Made by a program: the position numbers and the translations under genes. A stretch of DNA of 64,000 nt from Hymenoscyphus infarciens. Its lineage: Eukaryota > Ascomycota > Leotiomycetes > Helotiales > Helotiaceae. Of the stretch, positions 25,260-37,719 are shown piece by piece; the stretch's first letter is position 1, and the number at the start of each line of letters is the position of its first letter. Where the stretch lies: contig LLCB01000206.1 of NCBI GenBank assembly GCA_001414345.1, positions 1-64,000 on the forward strand, given 5' to 3'. Under the pieces are notes generated by a model, which made no database searches, was not told the DNA's origin, and was given only the letters and a program-made list of their open reading frames with translations.

Positions 25260-27600
25260 CTAGAATTTCAAGTATAGTAGAAAGTATAAAAAGAATAATT
25301 TTAAGTATATAATAAGAGCTTAAATATACTACGTTAGTTTATTAATTTAAAGCTATATAAGGTATTTATAGAAGAGTTATACTAAAAGGAAGTCTCTACT
25401 TAAAAGATATATAATATCCTTAAAAGTAAGTATAATATTAACGTCTCTAATACTACTCTTAAGCTCTAAATTAATATAAGATAGAACCTTTACTAGTATA
25501 AAAAAAGTAAGACTACTCCTATCTTATATATATAAGTAGTATATCTCTTTAAAGATATAGGATTATCTAATTTAAGTATAATATATATATTAAATTATAA
25601 AGGCTTTATAATTAAGTCTTAAAAGCTTTAAAAGTTATAATTTAAGATAGGCCTTCGATATTAAAAGTTCCTTATATAAGAAGAGTATAAAGAGCTAGAG
25701 GCTATTCTTTAGTATAAGATCTATAAATATAGCTACTTTAGTACTATAAGGAGCTTTAGCCTTAGGTTCCTCTATATATATCTTAATACTTATAGTATTA
25801 ATAGAGATAAAGATAAAAGATAGAGCTAGAATAAGATTTAAAAAGTACTATTAAAAGTTAATAAGAAGAGGTATAATTATAGATTATAAGAGATTAAGAA
25901 TACTTATAATAAATATATTATACTAAGGCTTAATTTTATATAAAGTATTAATAGATATTATAAATTAAGGTTCGTTAGTATTAAGATATATACTAGTATT
26001 AATACCTATACTCGATTTCTCTTTTAAAGCTATTATAATATCTTAAATAATATAGTAATATCTACTCTATAGTAATATAGTAATATTATAAGTAGCTTTA
26101 GAAAGATACTATATTATATATAATTAAATTAAGAATTAAAATCTCTAATAGTAGTAGACGCTTATTATATACTTTATTAATAATAAGCTATAGAAAGTAG
26201 TAGAGAGCTATACTAATTTTTAAACTTATATTAGTTTAGTACTTTTATAGCTAACTAATATATTAAAACTTAGTAGAGATAGCTTATAAAAGGGTCTCTA
26301 AATAAGTAGAAGATATACTTCTAAAGTATTCGTAAAAAGAGATTATTTTCTAAAAAGAGCTTCTCTAATATAATTACTATATTATATATATTCTAATTAT
26401 CTAAAAGAAGCTTTAAACGTTTATATATATATAGAATCGTTATTATATTTATACTAATACTAATTAAGAGTATAAAGTACTAAGAGTAGTATAGACTAAC
26501 CTTTACTATTCTAGGAGTAAAGAGTATCTAGTAGACGATTATAGTATTAAGATATCTACTAAAAAGCTTACTAAGCTTTAAGAATTATATAAGAATTAGG
26601 ATATTAATATATATTTACCTTAGATAACTCTAGAGTAGTATAAAACAAAATTATTAGTATATAGATATATACTACTAATTAATAAGATAATATATACTAA
26701 AGAGAGAGAAACTTATACTATAGCGTACTTAGATTTAAGAGTAAAATTATTAGCGTATATCTAAGAGAGTAATTTAGTAGGATTAGACCTTTTAAGTAAG
26801 CTAGAGAGAGTATATAAGTAGAAGCTATGTCTTAAGGTAGCTTAAGAATTAAAGGAAGCTAGAGAGGCTAATTAAGATAAATTTAATATATACTTTAGTA
26901 ATAAAAGTAGAAGTAATTAAGTAATAAACATAGTACTAGATTATCTATATAATAGTAACTTCTTAGACAAGGAATTAGAGGAGTTAGATAACAAATTAGA
27001 TAAGAATTTAAGAGAGTATATAACTAATAAGTATATCTTACTAGTTAAAGATAATTTAGAAGGAGATTTAGAGATAGATATTAATAGATAAATTTATATT
27101 TAATTAATCTACTCTAGAAGCTACTAATTTATTCTTAAGATTAGACCTTCTTCTTTATAGAGCTCTTCTACTAACGAATAGTATTAAACGTCGTCGTTAT
27201 AGTAGAGAGCTCTAATAATTCTAATCCTAGGTCGTCTACTAAAAGATAGTCTCTTAAGTCTATTTAAAAAGTAAGGTTCTAAATCCTTAATCCTCTCTCT
27301 CTCTATTAATAACCTTATACTTAATATATATCACTAGCTATAGTAGTATCTCTAGGATTATAGTATTATAATCTACTAACTAACTATAGACTCTATAGTA
27401 GTCTATAATTATAATTACCTACTAGCTAAGGTAAATAAAACGTTAATAAAGAGTAATATAATAAAGAAAGTATATATTACTATCTATAAAAGGTATAGAG
27501 AGTTAGCTAGTAATATTACTTTCACTATTTATAATTAATAAGTAAATAGATATACTAAACTAAGAATAAACCTATACTAAATATAAGCTAAGTTCTAAGC
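25260..27600 (+). pseudogene. Degenerate integrase-core (rve-like) transposase of element 1
   Basis: Ignoring RIP stops, the plus strand gives a helix-rich N-terminus, then a core with a SINTYTRFLF..YY segment near 26,000 where the family has (I)DAYSR..WY. Near 26,225-26,345 comes FSTFIAN-YIKT--RQL, which is the decayed form of the YGTST-NQRIE-WW-L signature. A segment equal to PIIQKEALNVYI..NRYYIYTNTN follows, where the family has PI-REE...WN-H-IR. This matches fungal proteins annotated 'integrase core domain' with an rve-like DDE fold. I infer it is the element's transposase. The exact superfamily name (IS3EU- or Ginger-like) is not certain. Not functional. Confidence 0.6.
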
Positions 27601-27790
27601 CTAAAATTCATATATTTTAAGTATAAAAAAAGGCTTAATATAACTCTAAAGAGGAATAGATATATTTATTAACTTTTAATTAAAATTAGAAGTAATTTAT
27701 ATAAAGTTATAAGTATAGTTATAGGTATATAATTCTCTAAGTACCTAAGAGAGGATTTTAGTAGAGTAAACCTACTAACTACAACTATTA

Positions 27791-28054
27791 GCGCTAAGCC
27801 TAATTTATAAATTACTTACTACTACTAATAAAAGTTAGTAATCTTAGACTCTTAAATCTTTAAAAAATCGTAATATTATAGATTCTATATCTATTAAGTT
27901 CTAGTTAGCTTTATAAATATAAATAATACTATTCTATATCTAAATTAAAAGTAAAAAAATTAATTTAGAATATTATATTTTTAAGCTATTTTAAGTATAT
28001 AGATTACTAACTTTTATTAGTAGTAGTAAATAATTTATAAATTAGGCTTAGTAT
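27791..28054. mobile_element. 264-bp foldback/MITE nested in element 1 (Tc1/mariner-like)
   Basis: Inverted repeats of about 54 bp (27791-27844 and 28001-28054) begin GCGCTAAGCCTAATTTATAA on the left and ATACTAAGCC on the inverted right; the differences are transitions. TA dinucleotides flank both sides (27789-27790 and 28055-28056), as a Tc1/mariner insertion would leave. There is no coding capacity. Confidence 0.65.
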
Positions 28055-28649
28055 TAATTACTTATCTTTAGAACCTCTTTAATCCTTAGAAGAGGTTTCT
28101 AAGCTAGCTTCTAAGTAGTTACTTAGATTAGAATATTCTTTAATCTAGCTTTACTTACGCCTACTCTTATAAATACTTATAGAATAGTAAATAAAGTCCT
28201 AGCCTTTATAGAGAATAATATACTATATAACTAGTAATTATTTAATATATACTAGAATAGTATATTAAGGCCTTATAAATAGTACTAAAAGTAAGAAACA
28301 AGGTATAAGAGGTTATATAGTTTAAGTAAGATAGTCTCTTAATTTTCTTACTTTTATTCTATTACTTTTACTTATACTTTTAGAAGCTCTATATCTACTA
28401 CTTTATAATACTAAAAACATGCTAGAATATCTTAATATTAGTCTCTTAAATACTTAAAAGTCTAAGCTTCTTATTCTAAGAGTTTAAAGCTTAAAGTATA
28501 CTCTTATTACTTTCTAATAAACCTAGTAAGTACTCTAGAAAATCATATATCTATACTTCTTTAAAGGCTCTCTAATAATAAGATTAAGAACCGTTTATAA
28601 AAAGTAAAGAACTACTTTATAAAAGCTATAATATAAAGCTCTAATAGCT

Positions 28650-30440
28650 AAGAGAAGAAATAACAGTTAATTATAGAGTCTAAGAAGAAGTAAGAGGCTA
28701 TTATAGAACGTTCTACTACTAACTACTCTACTCTTATTATTAAGTAAAAGAAGGATAAATTAGCCGTAGCTAAAAAGCGAGCTATTTAAGAGAAAAAGGC
28801 TAAAGCTAGATAATCCTTCTTTATAAAAGCTTTTAATAAGATTAAAATAATTAGAGTAAAAGTATATAAGAAGAGATTTATCTCTAATAAGAAAAAGGCT
28901 AAAAGTAAGTAGTACTCTTAAATTTAGTATATACTACTAATTAGTATAAGCTCTTTAGCTCCTCTTTCTCTAACCTATAAAGCGCTAAAGCTTATCTCTA
29001 TTACTAAAATCCGTATTTAAGTAGCTTTATATATCTATATATATATAATAAGTATTAAGGACTTCTCTACTACTAAGAGTATTCTTATAATCATATATAC
29101 TTCTATAGTATAACATAGTAAGATAGTTAAAGTATAAATTAATAATAACTTTCTATTTTAAGTATCTTATTTACCTACTAGTAATCTTAAGAATCTATTT
29201 AACTTTAAATTAATACTCTAGAATATATAAGCTAAAAGGTTCGCTATTAAGCTCTTAGAGAATATCTACTATATAATCTCTACTTCTAATAGATAGGATT
29301 CTATTAATATACTACTTCTTACTAATAAGGTAGAAGACGTCTTTTTAGCTATAAACGTCACTATTAGAAAGAGAAAAGCTAAGTAATTAAGTACTATAAA
29401 TTATAAGAAAGTAGACAACGTATAAGCTCTTATATAATACTTTAATTTATTAAAAGGTTCTACTAATAAAAAGTACTATAAAGTATATATAATATTTAAT
29501 AGCTATACTAATAATAAGCTCTAATCTTCTAAAAAGAGATAATCTATTACACTTTTATAAGATATCTAAGAGCTACTAATTCTACTTTAACTCTTAATAT
29601 CTATTAAAGTACTTAATAATAAGTCTATTATACTTAAAAATAATACTTAAGATAGAGAGAGAGATACTAAGCTTATACTATTACTAAAGAATAGTACTAG
29701 TACTAGAGTAAGCATAATATTAGTAGACGATTTAGAATTAGATAATCTTTTAAAGATATTAGCAATTATTACTATATACCTAGGAGACTACTCTATAATT
29801 ATCACCACTTATTTAAAAGAGGAGAATAATAGAGATAATAATTCTAGAGATAGTTCTAAGAGTAATATAAGAAGTAAAAATATAAATATAAATACAGATA
29901 TAAGAGAGGATACTAATAACAAAGGAATATTAACCCTAGGCTTATACTCGCCGTCGCCTCTTATAAGAGATAAGAAGAAGAAGAAGGAGAGCTTAATAGC
30001 ATCTACTAAGTTAAATATACTAGAGAGAGTAGATAAAGTAGTATAATAATAAGTAGATATAGACAAGTAAATTATAAGAGATCTTAATACTTAATTATAT
30101 ATAGATATTAATACTACTATTATTAAAGATAGACTTAAATTAATTAATAAGAAAGAGTAATTAAAACTCAATTAAGAGCTTAATAAGAGAGTCTCCGATT
30201 TACTCTTACCTACTTCTCTTATATCTACAAATATACTAGTAAGTAAAATAATATCTACTACTATAATTACTTCTATAAATAGCCTTAATTTAAAGAGAAA
30301 GAGAGAAGATACTTTCTTTTAAATAACTCTTACTAATTAACTCTCTTATACTACTAAAAAGGTTAGGATTATATATAGTAAGTATAATAAGAAGAGGAAT
30401 AAGAAGTAAGAGTATATAGTAGTAGATACTTTAGGTATAG
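28650..30440 (+). pseudogene. Second long degenerate frame of element 1, function unknown
   Basis: The plus strand is unusually open here for RIP DNA. It encodes a Lys/Arg-rich start (about 28,650-28,910: KKRAIQEKKAKARQSF), a middle part, and a long Thr/Ser/Asn/Asp-rich, probably disordered, region (29,640-30,060). The end is basic (KRKRED near 30,300). No family recognised. It may be the C-terminal part of the transposase product, a second element protein, or part of another inserted element. A small antisense ORF at 29,809-30,066 is a by-product of composition. Confidence 0.4.
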
Positions 30441-30919
30441 ATACTAAGAGGATTATCTATAATACCTTAATTTTATTACTACTTTTTAGTTACTTTTTAC
30501 TACTTTTACTCTCCTTTTACTCTCTTTACTAAAGTATTTAAATAATTATAATTTAAGATTATTTAAGTACTTTAAGTACTACTTTACTAATTATATACTA
30601 ATTACTTAATTAGGCTTAGCGTCTCTTACTCTTAGGTTAAATTATATCTATACTTATAGTATTAAAAGTCTTAATTATCTCTTTTTCTCTCTTATTTATT
30701 AGGCATTTATATAACGTTATTATTTATACTAAGTATATATATTACTTTTAATAATTTATAATGTTTTAGATAGTAGATTTAAAGTTATATTATACTTATA
30801 TTTAATATAGTACTAGGTAATATATATTAATAAAAAGTAAGTATTAAGCAATTATAATATATATATATTTAATAGATATATATATACTATATTACCTTCT
30901 ACTTTCCACTCTCGCTTAT

Positions 30920-31194
30920 ACTTAAATTTTACGATTTAAGTCTTACGATTTAAGTATTATAATTTAAGTATTACAAATTACAAATACTCTCATTTTAAGC
31001 TTTAAGATTACTAATTTAAGTATTTCGATTTACGTCTAAATAGCTTCTAAAAAATCTACGTTTATTAATTTACGATTTACGATTTATAATTTAGCTCTAA
31101 AAGGCTATATACTTAAAAATCTAAGCTATACGATTTACGATTTACTATTTACGATTTAGTCGTTTCCGACTTTTAGTATATATAGAATACTATA
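30920..31194 (-). repeat. Right end of element 1 with heptanucleotide subterminal repeats
   Basis: Inverted counterpart of the left end: tandem ACGATTT heptads at about 30,930-31,165, then AGTCGTTTCCGACTTTTAG and the terminus near 31,194. It matches the right end of the short element at 62,340-62,418, differing mostly by C-to-T or G-to-A. Confidence 0.75.
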
Positions 31195-31959
31195 GAAGAA
31201 CATTAGTAGACAGTTAGTATAAAACATAAAATATAAAATCTTTAAATTTTTAAAAAGCTTTTATTACTTAATTAAACTAGTAGATATAATTAGATAAGTA
31301 ATAAAAAGCAAGTTTAGATAAAGAAATTAGTTATAAAAGAGTTTTTTTAAAGAATTTTATATAAAAGAACTACTTATATAAGCGCTATAGCTTTGTTTTC
31401 TCTTTTTATTTAATAAACCTTCTTTATCTAAATAGAAATCTTAATATTATTATAAGTAGTCTAATTCTTATAGTATTTATACTATTTTAGTACTAAGAGT
31501 AAAGAAGCTATAATTAAAATATAGCTAAATAAGCTATAGAATATAAGAAAAGATATTAGAATAAAGGGAAAATACTTTACTTTAATAGTTTTCTTAATAT
31601 TAGAAAAGATAGAATAATATAAATTATCTTAAGTTAGTATTTAGATCTAGATCTCTACTAGTATTAGACTATACTATAGATAGAGATATAAGAAGGTTCT
31701 TTTAACGTTTTATCTTAAGTCTACTTACTTATATATACTCTAAATACTCTTAAAAGCTTATCTCTTATCTTAGTATAATAATATCTACTTTATAATATAC
31801 TAGATTCTTTTAGAATAAGTAATATATCTAAGAAAAGATAGTCTTATAGTATAAGCAAAAGACGCTTAAATATATATATATATATATATATCTTTAATCT
31901 AGTAGTATTAGTTATACTACTATTAATAATATTTTTAGTTACTAAAACCTAGAGAGATA

Positions 31960-31973
31960 AGAGTTTTATTATA
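31960..31973 (+). repeat. LINE target-site duplication, left copy
   Basis: AGAGTTTTATTATA, identical to 37699-37712 on the other side of the LINE. Confidence 0.85.
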
Positions 31974-34900
31974 TATAACACCTTTTTTCAGAGACTAAAT
32001 TTTTAGTCTAAAACGCTTAATCTCACTTACACTCGATTAAGAAGCGAAATTCCTTCTATAAAGTCCTTTCTAAGAGGCCCTCCGTCCTCGCCTACGCCTC
32101 TAAGAAGAGAGGTAAGAAGGGGGGAGGTTCGCCTAATTCCCCTTATTATAGCTATCTAATAACGCTTTATCTCTAAGACTTCTAGGTCTCTTAAACAAGG
32201 TACTATAGCTTAAACCTTCTTTAGAGGTATTAGTAAAGCTATAAACCACTATTTAAACACTATTTTTAATAGCACTCTCTTAGATCTCTTACCTCTCCTT
32301 TAAACCTTCTACACCTAGGTTACTAATCTTAGCCTCTCCTACTACAAGGTATATACTAAGAAGACCTTACCTCCTCTTTCCTTAGCCTATAACACTTACT
32401 TAGGGTATAAAGACACTACTACGCCCTCTCTAACCCTTCCCTCCTTTTTAAATACTATAAGAAAAATTTCTTATATATAGACTACTAAGGATACCTTATT
32501 ACTTAAAAAGATATCTTAAACTACTAAGTCCTTAAAGAAGATAATAGTAATAATAATAACCCTACTCTACTCTCTCTCTTCTATTTAAAAGAATAAGAAT
32601 AAGAGACCTAGGCTCTTTATCTAAATCTTACCTAACTCCTTAGATAGAGTCTACTCTACCTATACTATTTTCCTAGTACTTTATAACCTAAGAATTAGAT
32701 ATAAAGACCTAGTATATAAGGTACTCTTAGTTAATTCTAGCTTTACTATTATTTCTAAAGACGAAGAAGCTTTATAATCTCTCCTAGTAAAGAAAGCTAG
32801 TATATAAACTCTTTTTAGTACTACTAGAATAGAGCTTCTATAAGACTAAACAGCTTTCTATATTTTAAGTATCCCTTAAAAGGTAGAATCTATCTAGATT
32901 ACTTAAGTAAGAGTAATTTAATCAACCCTAGCTCTTACTACTCTTAAAATAGTAGCATTAGTAATTAAGAAACAAATTAAAGCCGACCCTATAAGAGTTT
33001 ATATAGCCGCTAGCTCCCTCTTAAATAACCTATTCTATACTACTTAAGTAGCCTTCTTTAAAGAAAAGGATATAAGAGGCCCCTCTACTATCCTAAACAT
33101 AACCTTAATTCTAAGTAGTAGAGTCTACTTAAAGCACCTTCTAAAGAAGTCTACTATAATTTAGTACTTAAAATACTAGTAATAGTATAATACCTAGAAT
33201 TATAATAAAAGCTAATAATACTACCTCTATAATAGCATAAAACACTTAAAAGACTTCTATCCTTAGTATATTAAGTACTCTTAATATAAATTAAAGTACC
33301 TATACTATAGTAGTTCTTATACCTTAGATAATATTATATATTAACTCTAACTAAAAGCTACTAGTCCTCTACCTTTAGTAAAGAATATAAGATCTATTTA
33401 ATAAGTATACTCTAAGTAATAACTAAGAAAAGAGGACGATTTACCTTATAGCTTTATAGATATAGAAATAGACTATTCTACTACTCCTCCTCCTCCTCTA
33501 AACCTTTAATTAAGTAAGGAGGCTATCTTAAACACCTTCTCTTCTCTACCTCTATACTCTATCTCTTAACCTAAGAGCTCTAACACCTACTCTAATCTCC
33601 CCCTCCTATAAGTAGGTAAGGACCTCTTAAATAATACTATCTCTAAGTCTTATAAATTAATATATATAAGTCTAGTAAGTACTAGGAACTAACTCTCTAA
33701 CTTATATACTTTAGACAAGTAGATATAGTTCTTATATAAGAACTATATATTTACTAAAAAGAGATTAACTATTAGATCATAAGACACTACTTAAACTACA
33801 CCTACTTTTTACCTATTTATAACTAGAATAAGAACCTCTCTTAAATACTTACTTTTATATAGAAAGAGGTAGGTATTCTCTTAAGCTAATAATCGCTGAT
33901 TATACTCTCGTTTAATTACTAAGACCTTATTTATATTAAGATTACACTCTTTTAAAGCCCTCTACTATATATCTTTAACATATATAATACTCCTCTAGAC
34001 GCTAAGAGCGCTAAGGAGGCTATTAACCTCGTTCTTAACTTAGAATATATTTATACTATAAATACTCTTATAGCTAAAGACTTAAATTTAAAGAGCTAGC
34101 TCTAGTAACTAGACTTTCTTAGCTAAGAAAGTATATAGTCCTTCTTACTTATTAGCTAGGTAGAGGATAAAGGGCTATAACTTTCTACCCTCTCTAAAAC
34201 ATAAACATATAACTTTAGTAATACTCTTAACCTTACCTTTTACTCTAGTAACCTCTTCTAAAGAGGAGCCTCTACTAAGGTAGACCTCTCTTTTAAATAT
34301 AGCTTAGATTACCTCTTACTTCTTACTTAGCTCTTATATATAGGAAATCTAATAGAGAAGGACCTGCCTTTAAAGCTTAGTACTCTTAATACTAAAACCT
34401 TTAAGATAACTCTTTAAAGTAAGCTTAAAACATAATAGCTATTTAAACTTATAGAGTAACTAAATACTAATTTACTAGAGGCCTTAGTAGGATTTATTAC
34501 TAAGAGCGTATATAGTATATACCTTTATAGTACTAAGTAAGAACTCGGTTATAGATTCGAACATCCCTAGTAGAATAAGAAGTACTAGGTAGTAGCTACT
34601 AAGACTAAGTAAGTATAAAGACATAGGATAAACCTATAAGCCTTAAAGTCTCTCTATAAGAGTTTAAGATAGGAGATCTAAAAAGCAAAGAAAGAACACT
34701 TCTATAGTCTAATTAATAAGATAATAAGTAGTAAAGACGTTTTTAAGATTTATAAGTAGTACTAGAGTACTAGGGTCTATAAGTCCTTACTCTTAAGAGA
34801 CTTAGTAAGCTAATTAGGCTTTACTACTTAAGAAAAGCAAAAGATCCTAGTATAAGAGCTACTTATAAATAAGGCTAAGGTTAAGAATATTCTATTTAAT

Positions 34901-37698
34901 ACCCTAACTACCGCTTCCTAGTCTCTTCTATAAGCTAACCTTACTTTATATAAAGTTAAAGAATTAATCTTTAATAAAGCTTTAACTATACTAAAAGAGG
35001 ATAAGCTTATAATAAGGGTTTTTAAAGTAGCCTAGCTATAAATATTAAGCCTTATCCTCTTTTTATTTAAAAGCTATATTAAGATAGGCTTTTACCTAAA
35101 GATCTTCTATACTACTATTATTACTATTATTCTAAAGCCTAATAAGAAAGATAAATCTTCCCTTTAAGTATACTAGCTAATCGTACTACTCTTAGTTCTT
35201 AGAAAAGAGCTTAAAAGGCTTTTTACTAAGTAAGTCTCTTAGATAGCTATTAAATATACTATTCTAGAATAGAACTAGTTTAGTACTCTTCTACTAAGGG
35301 CTACTATAAACCTTACTACCTACCTTACCTTTAATATTAAGTTAGCTCTTATAAATAAATAGAAAGCCTCTCTCCTTACTCTTAATATTAAAGAGGCTTT
35401 TAATATAATACTCCTTAGCTACTTAATTAAAAGACTTAGAGAATAAGAATAGCTATACTACTTTATAGAATAGGTCTCCTCTTTCTTAACTAATAGATCT
35501 ATAAAAGTAAAGCTTAATAGAGAGATAAGAGACGCTACCTCGCTTAAATACAGCCTCTCTTAAGGCTTACCTATCTTACTAATCCTTTTTATACTATATA
35601 TCTAACCTTTATTTAAGCTAGGAGTTAGCTTACTTCTAGTAGTATAGAGATTTAGCTACGCTAATAATATTAAACTACTTACCTCTAGACTCTTAAAAGT
35701 AGAGAATATTATACTACTTATAGAATAAGTAACTAATATACTTAAGTAGAGTATAGATAAGAGTATTACCTTTAATACTAAAAAGTTAGAACTTATCTAC
35801 TTCTCTTATAAAAGAAAGTAAAAAGGAAGAGGGATTTAACCTCCCCTCTCTATTATAGTTAAAAAAAAGATAATAAAGCCTATAAAAGAGCTTTAGTAGC
35901 TTAGCATCTTCTTTAACCCTTGTCTTACTTTTTATAGCTATGTTAAAAGAATAGCTAGTAAAGCTACCTTTATAGCTAATACTCTTAAAAGTATAATAAA
36001 TATAGTAAAGGGATCCTCTCTATACCTCCTAAAATAAGCTACTATAGCTTATATCCTTTTAATTACCTACTTTAGATATAAGACCTAGTACTTAGGCTAG
36101 ATAAGGAAAATAGGTAGTATAAGCTTTATAAATAACTAGATTAGCTATTACTTAACACTCCTAGATAGAGTAGTTATAAAGTATACTAGAATTATCCTCC
36201 TAGTTTATAAAACTACCTCTACCTTAGCACTCCTTATAGAATCTAGCTTATTAGCTACTAAGATTACTCTTACCGCTAAAAGTAAGGCTTTTAAAGCTAG
36301 AACCCAACGTCTTAACTTAGCTTACCTGCTTAAGTAATGCCTAAATAACCCTTACTTAAAGGCTAGGCTTATTTACTAGTCCTCTTAACCTCTCCCTCTC
36401 TTAAAAGAAATCGATCTAATTTAAGACCCTCTATAGAATAGAGGTTTTAACTAATAAACCTATCTCCTTAAAGTAGTAGGCCTAAGCCTTAATAGTAATA
36501 AAGAATCCTATAAAGCTAAATTCCTTAAATTCCTTATCTTAGTCTCGTTTATAGACTTAGTTATATTTACTAATAGCTCTTACTTAGATAATAAAAGCAC
36601 TAGTAGAGGTATATACCTTATAAGAGGAGAGGTTATATTAAATATAAAGCTCTTCTCTTTTAGTAAAACCTTAGAAATCTACGATATAGAGGTAAAAGCT
36701 ACTCTACTTAGCCTCGAACTAGCTCTTAGATCCTCTTTTTAGTCCTTAGCTATAAAATACTAGATTTACCTTAATAACCTTAAAGCTATACTCTAACTAA
36801 CCTACTAGTCTTATGACATATTATAAGGAACCTTTAATAAAGTCTTTAACTTTACTTAGCTATACCCTAAGAAAATTTAAATAAGATAGTACCCTAGTTA
36901 TATAGGAATTTATAGTAATATAATAGCTAACTAAGCTATAAGGAAAGTAGCTTACTTAACTCCTCCTCTTAGCTCCTACCTCTTACTCTATACTACTATA
37001 CTTAATTATAAAGCTAAGAAGATAGGAATTAAGCTTATAAATCAACTCTAGTAAACCACGTTCTTAGACATCTATAAGAGGCTAAGTCTTACTTCCTAGT
37101 CTTCGAAGCCTAGGACTCTTAAGCTACTAAGAGAGGTCCTAGCTCGGCTAATTATAGCTTATACTAGCTATAGAGACTTTATAGTATACTACCTTCGCTT
37201 CTTCTACTTCGATATACTTCTAGAGTTAGAGAACTATAAATATAAGAAGGTAAAGACATAATTCTACCTACTCTTTTATAAGCTTATAAATAAGAAGGAC
37301 CTAAGGCTATTAGCCGAGGCTAAGAGAAAGCCTTAACTCCTCTTTAAACCTAGGTCTAAGGAACTCTTTTATAAGGTCTATACTAAGACTAAATTCTTTA
37401 TAAAGATCTATTCCTTAAGATAGTTTAATTACTTTATCTCTCTCCCTTCTCTTATACTTTTATATATCTCCTTTATCTTCTTCTAACTTATTAAACTATT
37501 TAAGAATAAGAGCTATTTTAAAAGTAGAGCTTCTCTTTAAACTATCTTTTATAAATTAGCTTACTCGTTTACGCCCCCTATAGCCTAGAGCACCCCCCTA
37601 GTATCATTTACTCTCCTTTAGGACTTTTTAAGACCTAGACTACGCGATCTAGACTCCGTCTAACGTTAAATAGTAATAAATAAATAAAATAAATAAAT
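31974..37698 (+). mobile_element. Tad1-like LINE nested in element 2
   Basis: A 5.7-kb non-LTR retrotransposon flanked by a perfect 14-bp target duplication AGAGTTTTATTATA (31960-31973 and 37699-37712). The 5' end starts near a small hairpin (AGACTAAA..TTTAGTCT). The 3' end is a (TAAA)n-type tail (37,675-37,698). The plus strand reads an ORF1 region, endonuclease region (about 33,700-34,300), RT (about 35,170-36,000, with a YANNI motif where YADDI is expected) and a C-terminal RNase H (about 36,540-36,960: FTNSSYLDN, EIYDIEVKA, YPSYIGIYSN). RNase H after RT fits the Tad1/I group. It is RIP-mutated but less AT-rich than its host element. Confidence 0.85.
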
Positions 37699-37712
37699 AG
37701 AGTTTTATTATA
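37699..37712 (+). repeat. LINE target-site duplication, right copy
   Basis: AGAGTTTTATTATA directly after the (TAAA)n tail. Joining the two sides across it restores element 2. Confidence 0.85.
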
Positions 37713-37719
37713 CTAATTA

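Larger units (their letters stand above)
24330..31194 (+). mobile_element. Large inverted-repeat transposon with integrase-core transposase (element 1)
   Basis: About 6.9 kb of RIP-mutated DNA bounded by inverted repeats. The left end starts GGGCGTCCC at 24,331 and goes straight into AAATCGC/AAATCGT heptads. The right end, read inverted, has CTAAAAGTCGGAAACGACT and then the same heptads. The two ends stay alignable for over 150 bp (to about 24,490 and 31,025), including a shared AAGCTTAGATTT..AAGTATATAGCC block. The same ends occur at 61,532-62,418, which confirms the termini. The plus strand encodes a decayed integrase-core transposase (25,260-27,600) and a second long frame (28,650-30,440). 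The target duplication is unclear because another element abuts the right end. Confidence 0.72.

Noticed and set aside
29809..30066. 85-codon minus-strand ORF with Leu/Ser runs
   Set aside because: Antisense to the second frame of element 1 and explained by its codon pattern.
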